Origin: Entomospira nematocerorum
GTDB taxonomy: Bacteria > Spirochaetota > Spirochaetia > WRBN01
Assembly (NCBI RefSeq): GCF_028748105.1
Contig: NZ_CP118168.1
Span: 310,001 to 374,000 of the forward strand
DNA length: 64,000 nt
Direction: 5' to 3'
Shown here: positions 1-8,931 of the stretch, one piece after another
Layout: each line of letters begins with the position of its first letter
Numbering within the stretch: position 1 is the first letter of the stretch
Notes under the pieces: generated by a model
What the model was told of the DNA's origin: nothing
Database searches by the model: none
Seen by the model: only the letters and a program-made list of their open reading frames with translations
Program-made: the position numbers and the translations under genes

Positions 1-267
1 ATATCCAACCCGAAGAACATATCGTACCGCCAGCTCCAATAGCTGAACAAAAAAGACCGCCCAAATAAAAGCAATATCAATAACACCAATACGACTAAAA
101 CGACTAAAGCGAAAAAGTCTAATATAGGGCTCTGTAATCACATATAACATTTGCGATATCATTGACTGTCGTAAGGAGGGTATCCATGACAAAACAGCAG
201 TGATAAATAAAATCATTTTATATGTACTTAAAAATCCAGCTAGAAAATGTAAAATCTGTCCACTCAT
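1..267 (-). CDS. yggT: YggT family membrane protein (3' end outside the window)
   Basis: Small integral membrane protein of the YggT family. The first 89 residues are visible; the C-terminus runs off the window start. Residues about 17-31 form a membrane helix ending in SWIP, followed by the family-typical TEPYIRLFR motif (45-53) and an IGVIDIAF segment (60-67) leading into a second helix. The ATG at 267 was translated by hand and stays open to base 1. YggT proteins have been linked to osmotic tolerance, division-site or membrane-protein functions, but no biochemical role is settled. It is preceded by a TTGACA/TACTAT promoter inside an inverted repeat. The family call is solid; the function is not. 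Confidence 0.8.
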   Translation of the reverse strand, partial: MSGQILHFLAGFLSTYKMILFITAVLSWIPSLRQSMISQMLYVITEPYIRLFRFSRFSRIGVIDIAFIWAVFFVQLLELAVRYVLRVGY

Positions 268-276
268 ACTCAAATA

Positions 277-306
277 ATAGTACAATGAAGAGAAAGCCTT
301 TGTCAA
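277..306 (-). promoter_or_regulatory. Sigma-70-type promoter for yggT
   Basis: On the minus strand TTGACA (301-306) and TACTAT (277-282) are separated by 18 bases, placing a start site about 10 bases before the yggT ATG. The spacer lies within one arm of the 13-bp inverted repeat at 284-332. Confidence 0.5.
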
Positions 307-332
307 GTTCACATAAAAACTTTCTCTTCATT
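284..332. repeat. 13-bp perfect inverted repeat between lipoprotein gene and yggT
   Basis: Arms 284-296 and 320-332 are perfectly complementary (AATGAAGAGAAAG against CTTTCTCTTCATT) with a 23-base loop. It lies 3' of the lipoprotein gene at 361-1062 and overlaps the yggT promoter. It may be a terminator-like hairpin, though no clean T-run follows, or a regulatory structure. Confidence 0.55.
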
Positions 333-360
333 ACTAGAGACGATCTGATTGACTCTCTTC

Positions 361-1062
361 TTAAAAATTCATAGGTGAGTATCCTAAGGTTTTATCCATT
401 GCAACAAAATTTTCCTTATTTTGTTCAAACGTATTCACATAAGACTCTCTATAGTCTGAGTAATGCTCTTTATCGCTATATCCAATAAATTCGCGTACAA
501 TAGTTTCACCACCATATACTTCTGCAGTAGGAGCAATTTTTGATAACGTAAATCCATGATAATACACATTAGTGTCATCTTCGAATTCCACAAAATCATT
601 ACCCTCACTAATAAGCTTAAATCCACTATGATGCTCACGTTGTAACTGCTCTATCAACATTTTTTTATATGATTCATCTGTGTATGCAACCGATGTAGTA
701 TGTGTCAGTACATTGTAATGAAAGTCATGGTCATCATTATCAACAAGGTGATGAACCGCTGCCTCTTTCTCTCCCCAAGTTCCAACTTCCTGCATCGTAT
801 GACGAAGACTTTCTATTGTATCTGAACCGATCATAACAATAAAGTGTCTTGTAGCATCAAAATCTAGCTCTACCTGTTTTGTCATATCTCCAACAGCTAC
901 ATCAATCATCTTGGTCTTTGATTCAGCCTGATGTTGCGTTTCTGTCACTGTCTGATTGGCATGTTCAGTATGAACGGCATCTACAGCATCCTGAGTCTGA
1001 TCCGCCGGCTTACATCCCCAAACGACAAACAATGCTATACCTAAAATCAGTACATTTTTCAT
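361..1062 (-). CDS. Putative lipoprotein, unknown function
   Basis: 233 residues, beginning with a signal peptide (MKNVLILGIALFVVWGC) whose Cys17 fits a spirochaete-type lipobox, so it is probably a membrane-anchored lipoprotein. A low-complexity, Asp/Thr/His/Gln-rich linker (about 20-50) precedes a folded acidic domain of about 170 residues with many Tyr, His and Glu. I do not recognise the domain. The gene is divergent from the CoA-disulfide reductase and lies upstream of yggT on the same strand. The ATG at 1062 is preceded by AAAGAGGT, a reasonable ribosome binding site. The lipoprotein call is good; the function is unknown. Confidence 0.75.
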   Translation of the reverse strand: MKNVLILGIALFVVWGCKPADQTQDAVDAVHTEHANQTVTETQHQAESKTKMIDVAVGDMTKQVELDFDATRHFIVMIGSDTIESLRHTMQEVGTWGEKEAAVHHLVDNDDHDFHYNVLTHTTSVAYTDESYKKMLIEQLQREHHSGFKLISEGNDFVEFEDDTNVYYHGFTLSKIAPTAEVYGGETIVREFIGYSDKEHYSDYRESYVNTFEQNKENFVAMDKTLGYSPMNF

Positions 1063-1214
1063 TTTTTTACCTCTTTTTATCTATGTAGAACGTTATTGTG
1101 CATCTAATATACTCATATTATTGCTATTTGCATCTTTTTTTATAGAAAAAAAGAAAAGATACAAAAATACTTTACAATGACTATATTTCTGCGTATATTG
1201 AAGAATAATACTAA

Positions 1215-1242
1215 TTGAGTTATCCAATAAAAAGCGTATTAT
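1215..1242 (+). promoter_or_regulatory. Possible promoter for CoA-disulfide reductase gene
   Basis: TTGAGT (1215-1220) and TATTAT (1237-1242) with a 16-base spacer lie 44 bases before the chosen ATG in the AT-rich divergent intergenic region. This is a match by eye only. Confidence 0.3.
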
Positions 1243-1285
1243 CAAATACAGCTAAATGGATTACAGAATGAAAGGAGTTCATTGT

Positions 1286-2941
1286 ATGAAGAAAAAAGTA
1301 CTCGTAGTAGGTGGAGTAGCGGGCGGGGCTACTGCAGTTGCACGTCTAAGACGACTAGATGAAGAGGCGGAAATTATTTTATTTGAACGAGATCCCTATG
1401 TCTCTTTTGCCAACTGTGGCTTGCCTTACTATATTGGAGGAACAATAGCTGAGCGTGATAAGCTACTTCTACAAACCCCAGAAAGTTTTAAAAATCGATT
1501 TAATATCGATGTCCGCGTTCACAGTAAAGTAGTCGCTGTAGATGCAGAGAAGAAGGAGGTAACTGTCACCACGTCCGATGGGACTACATACTCTGAATCA
1601 TATACACATCTTATCCTTTCACCTGGTGCCAAACCTTTTATTCCACCTATTAAAGGTATTGATATGCCTCGTATTTTATCACTTCGCAATGTACCGGACA
1701 CCGATCGTATCAAAGAGATGGTAGATCTTCAAACAACAAAAGATGTTGTCGTTATCGGTGGCGGTTTCATTGGTGTTGAAATGGCGGAAAATCTGATCGA
1801 TATTGGTATGCAAACACATTTAGTAGAGGCTGCACCACATATTTTAGCTCCGTTTGATAGCGAAATAAGTACAATGCTCGAGGATGAACTTACTAAACAC
1901 GGTATTGGATTACACTTAGGAAAAAAAGCTGTTGAATTTACGGAAAAAGAAGATCGTGTGACGATCCACTTTGAGAGTGGCGAATCTATCGACGCAGATC
2001 TTGTTATTCTATCCATTGGTGTTCAACCAGATACACAGTTTTTAGTAAACAGCGGTATCAAGTTAGATGAACGTGGTCGTATTATCACCAATGAATATCT
2101 CGAAACAAATTATTCAAATGTTTATGCTGTTGGTGATGCCATTATGGTAGAACATCATGTACTAAGTGGGAAAGCACATATCCCTCTTGCAGGCCCCGCA
2201 AATCGTCAAGGTCGTATCGTTGCAAACAATATCGCACTAAAACAGCGAGAGCGCTTTAACCCAGTGCTTGGCTCCTCTATCCTCAAAATCTTTGATCTAG
2301 CTGCAGCCTCTACTGGTAGCAATGAGCGTGCTCTTATGCAGGCAGGCATTCCATATCAACCCATTTATATTCATCCTAATAGCCATGCAACCTATTATCC
2401 AGGTGCCACAAGTCTTACGATTAAATTGCTCTATCACCCAGAGACACATGTCGTGCTTGGAGCTCAAGCTATTGGTGAAAATAGTGTGGATAAATTTATT
2501 GATGTCATTGCAATGGCAATGCACTTTAATGCAACAGTCTATGATCTTGCAGATGCTGAACTCACCTATGCACCCCCATACTCATCGGCAAAGTCTCCAG
2601 TAAATATGGCTGGCTTTGTTGCCAGAAATATCATTGAAGGTCTCATGCCTCACGCTCGATTTGAGGAAGCACTTAATCTCGATCTCAGTAAACAGATTCT
2701 CTTGGATGTGCGTGATGATGCCGAAGTAAAAGCATTAAAGCTCAATCATAGCATCCATATCTCAGTCAATGAATTACGGCATGGACGCGAAAGTGAACTG
2801 GATAAATCAAAAGAAATTCTCGTCTACTGTGCAGTAGGCGTTCGTGGCTATATTGCAACCCGTTATCTCTTGAGTAAGGGATTCAAAGTACGTAACATCA
2901 TGGGTGGAATGAAGCTCGCAAGTGGCTACAATATTAAATAA
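1286..2941 (+). CDS. cdr: CoA-disulfide reductase / NADH polysulfide reductase-rhodanese fusion
   Basis: FAD-dependent pyridine nucleotide-disulfide oxidoreductase (551 residues) fused to a C-terminal rhodanese domain. The N-terminal VVGGVAGGATAVARLRR is the FAD-binding fold. Cys44 in SFANCGLPYYIGG is the single redox cysteine typical of CoA-disulfide reductases, and a second GGGFIGVEMAE motif (about 161) binds NAD(P)H. After about residue 460 the rhodanese domain carries the loop CAVGVRG with its persulfide cysteine. Such fusions reduce CoA-disulfide, CoA-persulfide or polysulfide, supporting low-molecular-weight thiol homeostasis; spirochaetes such as Borrelia use CoA and CoADR. I start at the ATG at 1286 because AAAGGAG lies 8 bases before it; an upstream in-frame ATG at 1256 has no such site. 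Confidence 0.88.
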   Translation: MKKKVLVVGGVAGGATAVARLRRLDEEAEIILFERDPYVSFANCGLPYYIGGTIAERDKLLLQTPESFKNRFNIDVRVHSKVVAVDAEKKEVTVTTSDGTTYSESYTHLILSPGAKPFIPPIKGIDMPRILSLRNVPDTDRIKEMVDLQTTKDVVVIGGGFIGVEMAENLIDIGMQTHLVEAAPHILAPFDSEISTMLEDELTKHGIGLHLGKKAVEFTEKEDRVTIHFESGESIDADLVILSIGVQPDTQFLVNSGIKLDERGRIITNEYLETNYSNVYAVGDAIMVEHHVLSGKAHIPLAGPANRQGRIVANNIALKQRERFNPVLGSSILKIFDLAAASTGSNERALMQAGIPYQPIYIHPNSHATYYPGATSLTIKLLYHPETHVVLGAQAIGENSVDKFIDVIAMAMHFNATVYDLADAELTYAPPYSSAKSPVNMAGFVARNIIEGLMPHARFEEALNLDLSKQILLDVRDDAEVKALKLNHSIHISVNELRHGRESELDKSKEILVYCAVGVRGYIATRYLLSKGFKVRNIMGGMKLASGYNIK

Positions 2942-2950
2942 TCCATCTTT

Positions 2951-2984
2951 CTTGACAGCAGAATATAAAATCTCTGCTGTCAAG
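2951..2984 (+). terminator. Terminator-like hairpin after CoA-disulfide reductase gene
   Basis: A perfect 11-bp stem (2951-2961 CTTGACAGCAG with 2974-2984 CTGCTGTCAAG) and a 12-base loop start 10 bases after the stop codon. No T-run follows, so it may act only as an mRNA 3'-end stabiliser. Confidence 0.5.
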
Positions 2985-3376
2985 ACTGAAATATCAACAA
3001 TCTCTTCATTGATAATAAAATCTTATATCAAATATCAATGGAACCTTTCTCACTGTTCCTCACGAATTCATGATGAATTATCATTCAATATACGCCTGTT
3101 TTTCCTAATATAATATGAATATATGGCGTATAATACATTTCAATCTTCATATATCACTGAAATCCCCTTGAAACGAGAGAGGAACTAATCCAATTCAGGT
3201 ATAATAAATTTTTCCTTTGGTGGGAGTTTACCAGATCAGAATGTGACTAATTACTTGACTATTCGCAATGATCATTCTCTCCTCCACAGTGTAATCCTCT
3301 CATAAACGCACGATATCCCGATGCGTAAAGAACAAATGACAGAGCTTTCCATTATCTTTACCTTATAGTACGTATT
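2985..3376. other. Gene-free convergent intergenic region with a possible decayed coding remnant
   Basis: About 390 bases between two converging genes with no intact reading frame or RNA gene that I recognise. One minus-strand frame between about 3360 and 3135 reads as protein-like stretches (for example KLCHLFFTHRDIVRL and EDYTVEERMIIANSQVISH) interrupted by stops, which might be a decayed gene. I cannot assign a family and the match to real protein may be chance. Confidence 0.3.
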
Positions 3377-4498
3377 TTAGCGCAATACTAGAACAAATAC
3401 AAACACGATAATGAACAGAGAAAACCCCAAAAGATTAAAAGCTAGTAGTGCCATGCCCTTCCGTCCCCAAGCATCACGTTTGGATTTTTGATAAAAACCC
3501 CTTCGCTTAATCCAAGTAATCATATTGATCAACCATTTATTAGGGAGCTGCCAACCAATCTCTTTGGCATAACTACGATAAACATCCTCATACGGAACAA
3601 GACCGCGTCTTCTACTCCAAGGTGCGCTATCTGCGTAGTGAATAATAATGGGTTTATACTGTTGCCAATCCTCTACATGCGTAGATAATGTTCCATTAAT
3701 ATAGCCTATATGTAAACCATATAACTCTTTCCCTTCAAACATAGGCATATCTTTATAGTAATAGTATCCAACGATATGATTATAACGATCTTCCAGGAAA
3801 AAGACACCTTTACTCATCGTATTCGCTAAGTAATATAAAACATCTTGATCTGGCATCACAAAAAAATCATGTCTACTACTCTCAAGCCAATAATTCGGTA
3901 GAATTTGTGATAACCTAACCGCTGCTATCATAAATTCAGTAGTACGCATTAATGCTAAATTCATAACCAACACACCAGAGTTAATATACGTACATTCACG
4001 TGGTCTAAAGGGCAACTCTTGTCTCCCTTCTTTACGACAAAAATACTCAGTAATTACATAGTTGCGATACGTTGATCGTTCCTCCATTACTGCTGCAAAA
4101 AGATATTCATCCAAATCTACACGATACAGGTCACTTAAATCACCCAGAATCAAGACATCTGTATCCAAGTATATAGCTTTTGCATATGCTTGCACATACT
4201 TTGCGGTAAAATATCGTAAACGACTCTCAGCTCCCCAACGACTGCAAATACTTAAACTTGTATACTCATCCAAAGTTACATCACAAAAGTGTATTGCACC
4301 TCGAGCATGCAAAGTAACCAGATCCAACTCTAATACCTTACGACAAGTTTGCGCAAGATGATAGTTTATTATATAGATATCATATGTAGTTGTATTATTG
4401 GCATGCTGATAAAGAGAACGTAACGCAACACGTAATGGATTAAGGTATGCATCATTAATAGCAAAGACGACTGGAATCACCTGCAACACCCCTACCAT
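3377..4498 (-). CDS. GT8 family glycosyltransferase, C-terminally membrane-anchored (array member 1)
   Basis: 373-residue LgtC-like family 8 glycosyltransferase, the last gene of the six-gene array. The N-terminal IPVVFAINDAYL strand starts the nucleotide-sugar fold. The metal/nucleotide-binding D-x-D motif is present as YLDTDVLILGDL (Asp112, Asp114), and IIHYADSAPWSRR near residue 296 carries the late active-site His. The C-terminus ends in a strongly hydrophobic helix (about 352-372), like a tail anchor. The family transfers glucose or galactose from UDP-sugars, usually onto glycolipids or lipooligosaccharide; the acceptor here cannot be told. Its start overlaps the preceding gene by 7 bases, so it is probably translationally coupled. 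The family call is firm; the substrate is unknown. Confidence 0.87.
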   Translation of the reverse strand: MVGVLQVIPVVFAINDAYLNPLRVALRSLYQHANNTTTYDIYIINYHLAQTCRKVLELDLVTLHARGAIHFCDVTLDEYTSLSICSRWGAESRLRYFTAKYVQAYAKAIYLDTDVLILGDLSDLYRVDLDEYLFAAVMEERSTYRNYVITEYFCRKEGRQELPFRPRECTYINSGVLVMNLALMRTTEFMIAAVRLSQILPNYWLESSRHDFFVMPDQDVLYYLANTMSKGVFFLEDRYNHIVGYYYYKDMPMFEGKELYGLHIGYINGTLSTHVEDWQQYKPIIIHYADSAPWSRRRGLVPYEDVYRSYAKEIGWQLPNKWLINMITWIKRRGFYQKSKRDAWGRKGMALLAFNLLGFSLFIIVFVFVLVLR

Positions 4499-5568
4499 AA
4501 AAAACTCAGAAGAAAACTAAAAATAACCAAGAAAAGCACATTAATAAAAAGGCCTAAATAAATAAATTTTTTATACTGTTTTGCCTTTTTACGAACAATA
4601 CTCCAACGTGGTAAATGCTTTTCTCGTGTTGGGATTTCTAACCCTACTCTATCAGCATATGGTTTAAATACATTCACCAGAGAGTCATTTTCACGACTAC
4701 GATTCCATGGCTTTAGTGTACAAAAATGTATAATAACAACACGATCCATAATAAAATATGTGTTTTCCTTAACATAACTATTTCTATACAGCATTCGTAC
4801 ATGGCCATACCAATCATAATTGGCATCAGCCTCATTAAAGCGAACCTGATTTTTTTGGGAACTCTCTACCCTATGTGTGTAAAGACTATTATACGTTGAA
4901 GGTAAATAATAAATACGATTCACTCCATCGCGAATAGCCAAGTAGTTAAGCACATCCTGATCTGGTAAGCTCACAAACTTATGCGTATCTATCAAGTTAA
5001 GTAAGCGGATAAATTCTTCTTGCCAGTGATGTTCTCTCCAGTACTTTAAATTTAAAAGGAGAACCCCTGTATTCATATACCCATAACGAAATAATAGGTG
5101 CTTCATCCGATAGTTATGCTCCTTACTTGCTATAGGCATCAAATTAGAGTCATGTCGATCAATATCTGCCGTAGCAGCGTAAGGATAATCATTCAAATCA
5201 ATTTGAAATAGATGACTCAGATCCTCCAATACCAATGTATCTGCATCAAGATAGAGAATACGATCTAAATGTGGCACAAGATCCGGTAGTAGCCCACGGT
5301 AATTAGCCTCCTTTCCCCATGGTCCAATACTAGGAATTTTTCTATCTTGTTCATCCGTAATATCTAAAAATTGCACACATGCTTGTGGTTGTAGTTGGGC
5401 TACAAGATCTCTAATCTTATCTTTATTATGTGCATGTAATTTTCTATTAATAATATAAATATCATATACTGTTAATTCATGAGCATTTTCATATAAAGCT
5501 ACTAACTGCGCCATTAATGGTAATGTGTATGTATTATCAATTGTGTATGCTATTGGAATACTAGCCAT
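4492..5568 (-). CDS. GT8 family glycosyltransferase (array member 2)
   Basis: 358-residue GT8 paralogue. It has the N-terminal IPIAYTIDNTYTLPLMAQL strand-helix, the D-x-D motif in YLDADTLVLEDL (Asp108, Asp110), an INTG-type segment (YMNTGVLLLNLKYW) and the active-site stretch IIHFCTLKPWNR. A C-terminal hydrophobic helix of about 20 residues ends the protein, so the catalytic domain is likely held at the inner face of the cytoplasmic membrane. It shares SLPDQDVLNYLAIRDG with member 3 almost word for word, indicating recent duplication of these two. It lies 15 bases after member 3 in the same operon. It is probably a catalytically competent UDP-sugar transferase; the acceptor is unknown. Confidence 0.87.
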   Translation of the reverse strand: MASIPIAYTIDNTYTLPLMAQLVALYENAHELTVYDIYIINRKLHAHNKDKIRDLVAQLQPQACVQFLDITDEQDRKIPSIGPWGKEANYRGLLPDLVPHLDRILYLDADTLVLEDLSHLFQIDLNDYPYAATADIDRHDSNLMPIASKEHNYRMKHLLFRYGYMNTGVLLLNLKYWREHHWQEEFIRLLNLIDTHKFVSLPDQDVLNYLAIRDGVNRIYYLPSTYNSLYTHRVESSQKNQVRFNEADANYDWYGHVRMLYRNSYVKENTYFIMDRVVIIHFCTLKPWNRSRENDSLVNVFKPYADRVGLEIPTREKHLPRWSIVRKKAKQYKKFIYLGLFINVLFLVIFSFLLSFLW

Positions 5569-5583
5569 GTAAGAACCCCTTTT

Positions 5584-6678
5584 TTAAAACATAGTTAAAC
5601 AATATCCTGTAATTACGCCAAGAAAAAAGATGCTTAGAATAGCAAGTTTTTCTTTTTTATATTTTCGAAAAAGATGCTTAGGACGCAAAGTGTCCTTAAC
5701 CTTCCCTACCAGTGTTTTCAATTTAGGAAATTCCATAGGGGGTATATCTAACCCGACACGCTGTGCATAAGGAGTAAAAAGAGGAACAAAGTGATCCGAT
5801 CCGCGCTTTGCTGACCAAGGCTTCCAAGAACAAAAATGAATTATGCTAACACGATCATGCAAAAGACTAGAAGATTCTCTATCTACATCTCTATTTCTTT
5901 TGAACATTTCAGCTCTTTCCATAAATTCACCAGTATTACGAATTTCGCCCATATATATTCTATTATTATGCGTATTGCACATCATATGTAAAAATAAATT
6001 ATTATATGTTGTTGGTAGATAATAAATACGATTAATACCATCACGAATAGCCAGATAGTTTAAAACATCTTGATCTGGAAAAATGGCAGGCTCTAAGTGT
6101 TTAGTCTTATGTAAAATTTCAAAAAATAACTCACTCCATCGATGATCTCGCCAAAAATCCAGATTCATTAATAAGACTCCTGAATTTATATATCCAAACG
6201 AATCGACGATCTCTACAGATCGATAATCTTGCTCCACCACCGCAATGCGTCGCATATTTTGGTGTTGAGCTGCAACATCACAGACGGCAGCATAAGGATG
6301 ATTCACCAAGGGTATCTGCAGTAAGTGAGATAAGTCTTCTAAAACTAGCGTATCTGCATCAAGATATAAAATACAGTTCATATCTGGTAACATGCGGGGG
6401 AGAAGTGCCCTAAAGTTAACCTCTCTAGGCCAGATACCAACTTGAGGAATTGCATGATACTCTTGATCATTTAAATCTAAAAAAATCACAGAGGCCTCAT
6501 TATTTAACTCTTTCACCAAATGATCAATAAGTTCTTTATTACTATTCTCTAGTTTATAACTAAGAATATAGATATCATAGATAGTATCCTCATGTGCATG
6601 TTCATATAATGCTATAAGCTGTGCCATAAGAGGTTTCGTATACTCATTATTGATTGCATAGGCGATGGGCATCCGCAT
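5584..6678 (-). CDS. GT8 family glycosyltransferase (array member 3)
   Basis: 364-residue GT8 paralogue with MPIAYAINNEYTKPLMAQL at the N-terminus, D-x-D in YLDADTLVLEDL (Asp107, Asp109), YINSGVLLMNLDFWRDH, FPDQDVLNYLAIRDG and IIHFCSWKPWSAKRG. All expected GT8 catalytic elements are present. A basic linker (about 325-343) precedes a hydrophobic C-terminal helix (about 344-364), again a tail-anchor layout. It is the closest relative of array member 2. It sits 13 bases downstream of member 4, in the same operon. It probably acts on a surface glycolipid or polysaccharide; the donor and acceptor cannot be read from sequence. Confidence 0.87.
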   Translation of the reverse strand: MRMPIAYAINNEYTKPLMAQLIALYEHAHEDTIYDIYILSYKLENSNKELIDHLVKELNNEASVIFLDLNDQEYHAIPQVGIWPREVNFRALLPRMLPDMNCILYLDADTLVLEDLSHLLQIPLVNHPYAAVCDVAAQHQNMRRIAVVEQDYRSVEIVDSFGYINSGVLLMNLDFWRDHRWSELFFEILHKTKHLEPAIFPDQDVLNYLAIRDGINRIYYLPTTYNNLFLHMMCNTHNNRIYMGEIRNTGEFMERAEMFKRNRDVDRESSSLLHDRVSIIHFCSWKPWSAKRGSDHFVPLFTPYAQRVGLDIPPMEFPKLKTLVGKVKDTLRPKHLFRKYKKEKLAILSIFFLGVITGYCLTMF

Positions 6679-6691
6679 TAATTATATCTCC

Positions 6692-7741
6692 TTAAACTCG
6701 CTTTAAAATACGGTCAATTTGTCTTTTGAAGTTGGGTAATATTAAACGATGTCGTATATAATTTTGAATTTTAGCAAAAATAAAGAAAGAAGACCACCTC
6801 GTTGTATTCCACTGAATTTGCCGTGCATAGCGGTGATAGATTTCTGCATACGGTGCTTTAATGTGTAATATCTTCCAGGGATGCATGGATGCAAAGTGAA
6901 TTATAACCGGCTCTTTTACAGATCCTGCAAAAGAAGTGGCTCTTCGATTCGAAAATTGTACAAATCGCCGATAATCCTCACTATCAACATTTGCTTTTTC
7001 TGCATTTTCAAACACAAATACTAAGTAATTATAAAATATAGGAAGATACGTAATACCAGTAGTATAATAGTAGGCAATATAAAATAAAATATCTTGATCT
7101 GGCATAATTTCTCCATGCATATCATTCGGCACAAATTCTTCTAACCAAAATCCCCCTGCTGGCATTCCAGATAATAATCGAATCGCAATACCTGCTATAT
7201 CAATATCTCTCATCACGCGTAAATTCATTAATAGTGATCCAGAATTAATGTACAACCAATTCATATCATAATGAAAATCTCTTTTATCAATCATTGATAA
7301 AGACTCCATGATCATCGCACAGCGATATGGCATAACATTTTCTGGAACAGCTGCAAAAGCTGTACTACCTAGATCAACGGCATACATTGCTGATAAATCA
7401 CCTAAAATAAGAACATCTGCGTCCAAATAAATAATTTTTTCCAAATGAGGTAAAAGATGTGGTAAAAGTAACCGAAAACTTGCCTGAGCCCCCCATACTC
7501 CCACTTGTGGAATTGCATGATATTGAATATCCTCAATATCCAAAAAAACAAGAGAGCCTTTCCGATAATATTCATCCATAAATACACGTAGCGTATGACG
7601 TGCTGTCTCACTAAGGTGATAGTTTAAAATGTAAATTTCATAACATGTAGACTCTTTTGCATGCTCAAATAATGATAATAGCGTGACACGTATTTGATTT
7701 ATGTAGTCATCATCAATAGCAAAGACAACGGGTATTTTCAC
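6692..7741 (-). CDS. GT8 family glycosyltransferase (array member 4), GTG start
   Basis: GT8 paralogue of 349 residues with D-x-D in YLDADVLILGDL (Asp107, Asp109) and IIHFASMHPWK. I start at the GTG at 7741, which overlaps the stop of member 5 in a GTGA junction and places the family-typical IPVVFAIDDDYI at the N-terminus. A longer frame (to 7885) would add 48 residues with no family counterpart. Unlike its neighbours, it lacks a clear C-terminal membrane helix. It ends instead in a basic/aromatic tail (about 300-349), which in LgtC-type enzymes can bind the membrane peripherally. Translational coupling to the preceding gene is likely. Confidence 0.83.
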   Translation of the reverse strand: MKIPVVFAIDDDYINQIRVTLLSLFEHAKESTCYEIYILNYHLSETARHTLRVFMDEYYRKGSLVFLDIEDIQYHAIPQVGVWGAQASFRLLLPHLLPHLEKIIYLDADVLILGDLSAMYAVDLGSTAFAAVPENVMPYRCAMIMESLSMIDKRDFHYDMNWLYINSGSLLMNLRVMRDIDIAGIAIRLLSGMPAGGFWLEEFVPNDMHGEIMPDQDILFYIAYYYTTGITYLPIFYNYLVFVFENAEKANVDSEDYRRFVQFSNRRATSFAGSVKEPVIIHFASMHPWKILHIKAPYAEIYHRYARQIQWNTTRWSSFFIFAKIQNYIRHRLILPNFKRQIDRILKRV

Positions 7742-8817
7742 TTTAATTGAATCTCCATCTTTTCTCCTCCAGTAATCATTAACATAGAAAGAAACCCTAG
7801 CAATATAATCGCTATTGATATCCATCTGTGGGCTTTGAATCTTCGTATTTCTCTTTTGAGTGTATACCTTAAGTGATCTATCCATGTGGGTAAAGTCATG
7901 GAGACATGCTCTGCATATGGCTTATATAATTCATAATAAGGACTAGGATACTTATATTTTTGCCATGGAGCTAAAGAGACCATATGAATGATTTTAATCC
8001 GATTCCCATCAAATTGAGACATGTCCACCAACCTATTCCGATAGTTTTGAGAGATTATTTGTTCTGCTGTTGTTAAATGAAGCATATTATCTTCCTTATC
8101 TTTCGGAAAATATAAATCGATGCAATTATAGGTGACAGGAAGGTATACCATATGACTTTTTCCTCTCTCCATAATTAAATAATTAATGAGATCCTGATCT
8201 GGAAGCAACCAACGCTTAATCGGTAACTCCATCAACTGTAGAGCTCTCTCTGTTATAGCATGTTGTCGCCAATACTCTAGATTCATTAATAATACGCCGG
8301 AATTAATATATTGATGAGATACTATTTTTGATATTCCTTGATTATAATTACAAGATGTGTCCAGTTGTAATAAGTATGCAAGTCGTTCTCGTCCATCAAT
8401 ATTTTGAACTTCCACATCTGCAACCCCCGCAACAATCCTATCCTCTAAATTTAACTGAATCAGCTCACTCAAATCATCCAGAATAATCGTATCCGCATCT
8501 AGATATAATACTCTCTCCTCCTCTGATAATAACTGAGGAAGAAGTAGTCGAAAGCTTGCCTCGCGTAACCATCCCGATAACACTGGAATCCGTGCATAAT
8601 CCCTGGCTGAAATAGACATAATGCGTATTGCAGAACGAGGATGATTCTCCGCCACATATTTATGCAATGTATCACATAGTTTCATTGACGGGCAATACAC
8701 CATGACATAAATCGCAAAAAATGTCTCCTTCCGTGCATGATCAAATAAGCTAGCAAGACTAGTCATTAAAGGCTTCACATAGCTCTCTGTGATAGCATAG
8801 GCAATAGGTACATACAT
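7738..8817 (-). CDS. GT8 family glycosyltransferase, membrane-anchored (array member 5)
   Basis: 359 residues from the ATG at 8817. An in-frame TTG at 8856 would add 13 residues with no family match. It contains VPIAYAITESYVKPLMTSL, D-x-D in YLDADTIILDDL (Asp107, Asp109), YINSGVLLMNLEYW, LLPDQDLINYLI and IIHMVSLAPWQKYK, all normal for an active GT8 enzyme. A hydrophobic helix near 330-346 is followed by a short polar tail. It follows the catalytically eroded member 6 after a 114-base gap that contains an inverted repeat; downstream it overlaps member 4 by 4 bases. The family is certain; the acceptor is unknown. Confidence 0.84.
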   Translation of the reverse strand: MYVPIAYAITESYVKPLMTSLASLFDHARKETFFAIYVMVYCPSMKLCDTLHKYVAENHPRSAIRIMSISARDYARIPVLSGWLREASFRLLLPQLLSEEERVLYLDADTIILDDLSELIQLNLEDRIVAGVADVEVQNIDGRERLAYLLQLDTSCNYNQGISKIVSHQYINSGVLLMNLEYWRQHAITERALQLMELPIKRWLLPDQDLINYLIMERGKSHMVYLPVTYNCIDLYFPKDKEDNMLHLTTAEQIISQNYRNRLVDMSQFDGNRIKIIHMVSLAPWQKYKYPSPYYELYKPYAEHVSMTLPTWIDHLRYTLKREIRRFKAHRWISIAIILLGFLSMLMITGGEKMEIQLK

Positions 8818-8887
8818 TGTAACTATTATTTTAACGAAAAATCCCGAAGTATTCAATCACAAAGAAGTCTCTTCGTTATTTTTTATC

Positions 8888-8924
8888 CATAAGTCCAAGA
8901 GATGCATAACATCGGAGACTTATG
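8888..8924 (-). repeat. Inverted repeat between GT8 array members 6 and 5
   Basis: CATAAGTC (8888-8895) pairs with GACTTATG (8917-8924), an 8-bp stem with a 21-base loop, in the only sizeable gap of the GT8 operon. No T-run follows on the minus strand, so it could be an RNA processing or attenuation site that separates expression of member 6 from the rest. Confidence 0.35.
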
Positions 8925-8931
8925 TAGGTAT

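Noticed and set aside
6692..7885. Longer version of GT8 member 4 starting at 7885
   Set aside because: The extra 48 residues lie within member 5 and have no counterpart in the paralogues; the GTG at 7741 is coupled to the upstream stop.
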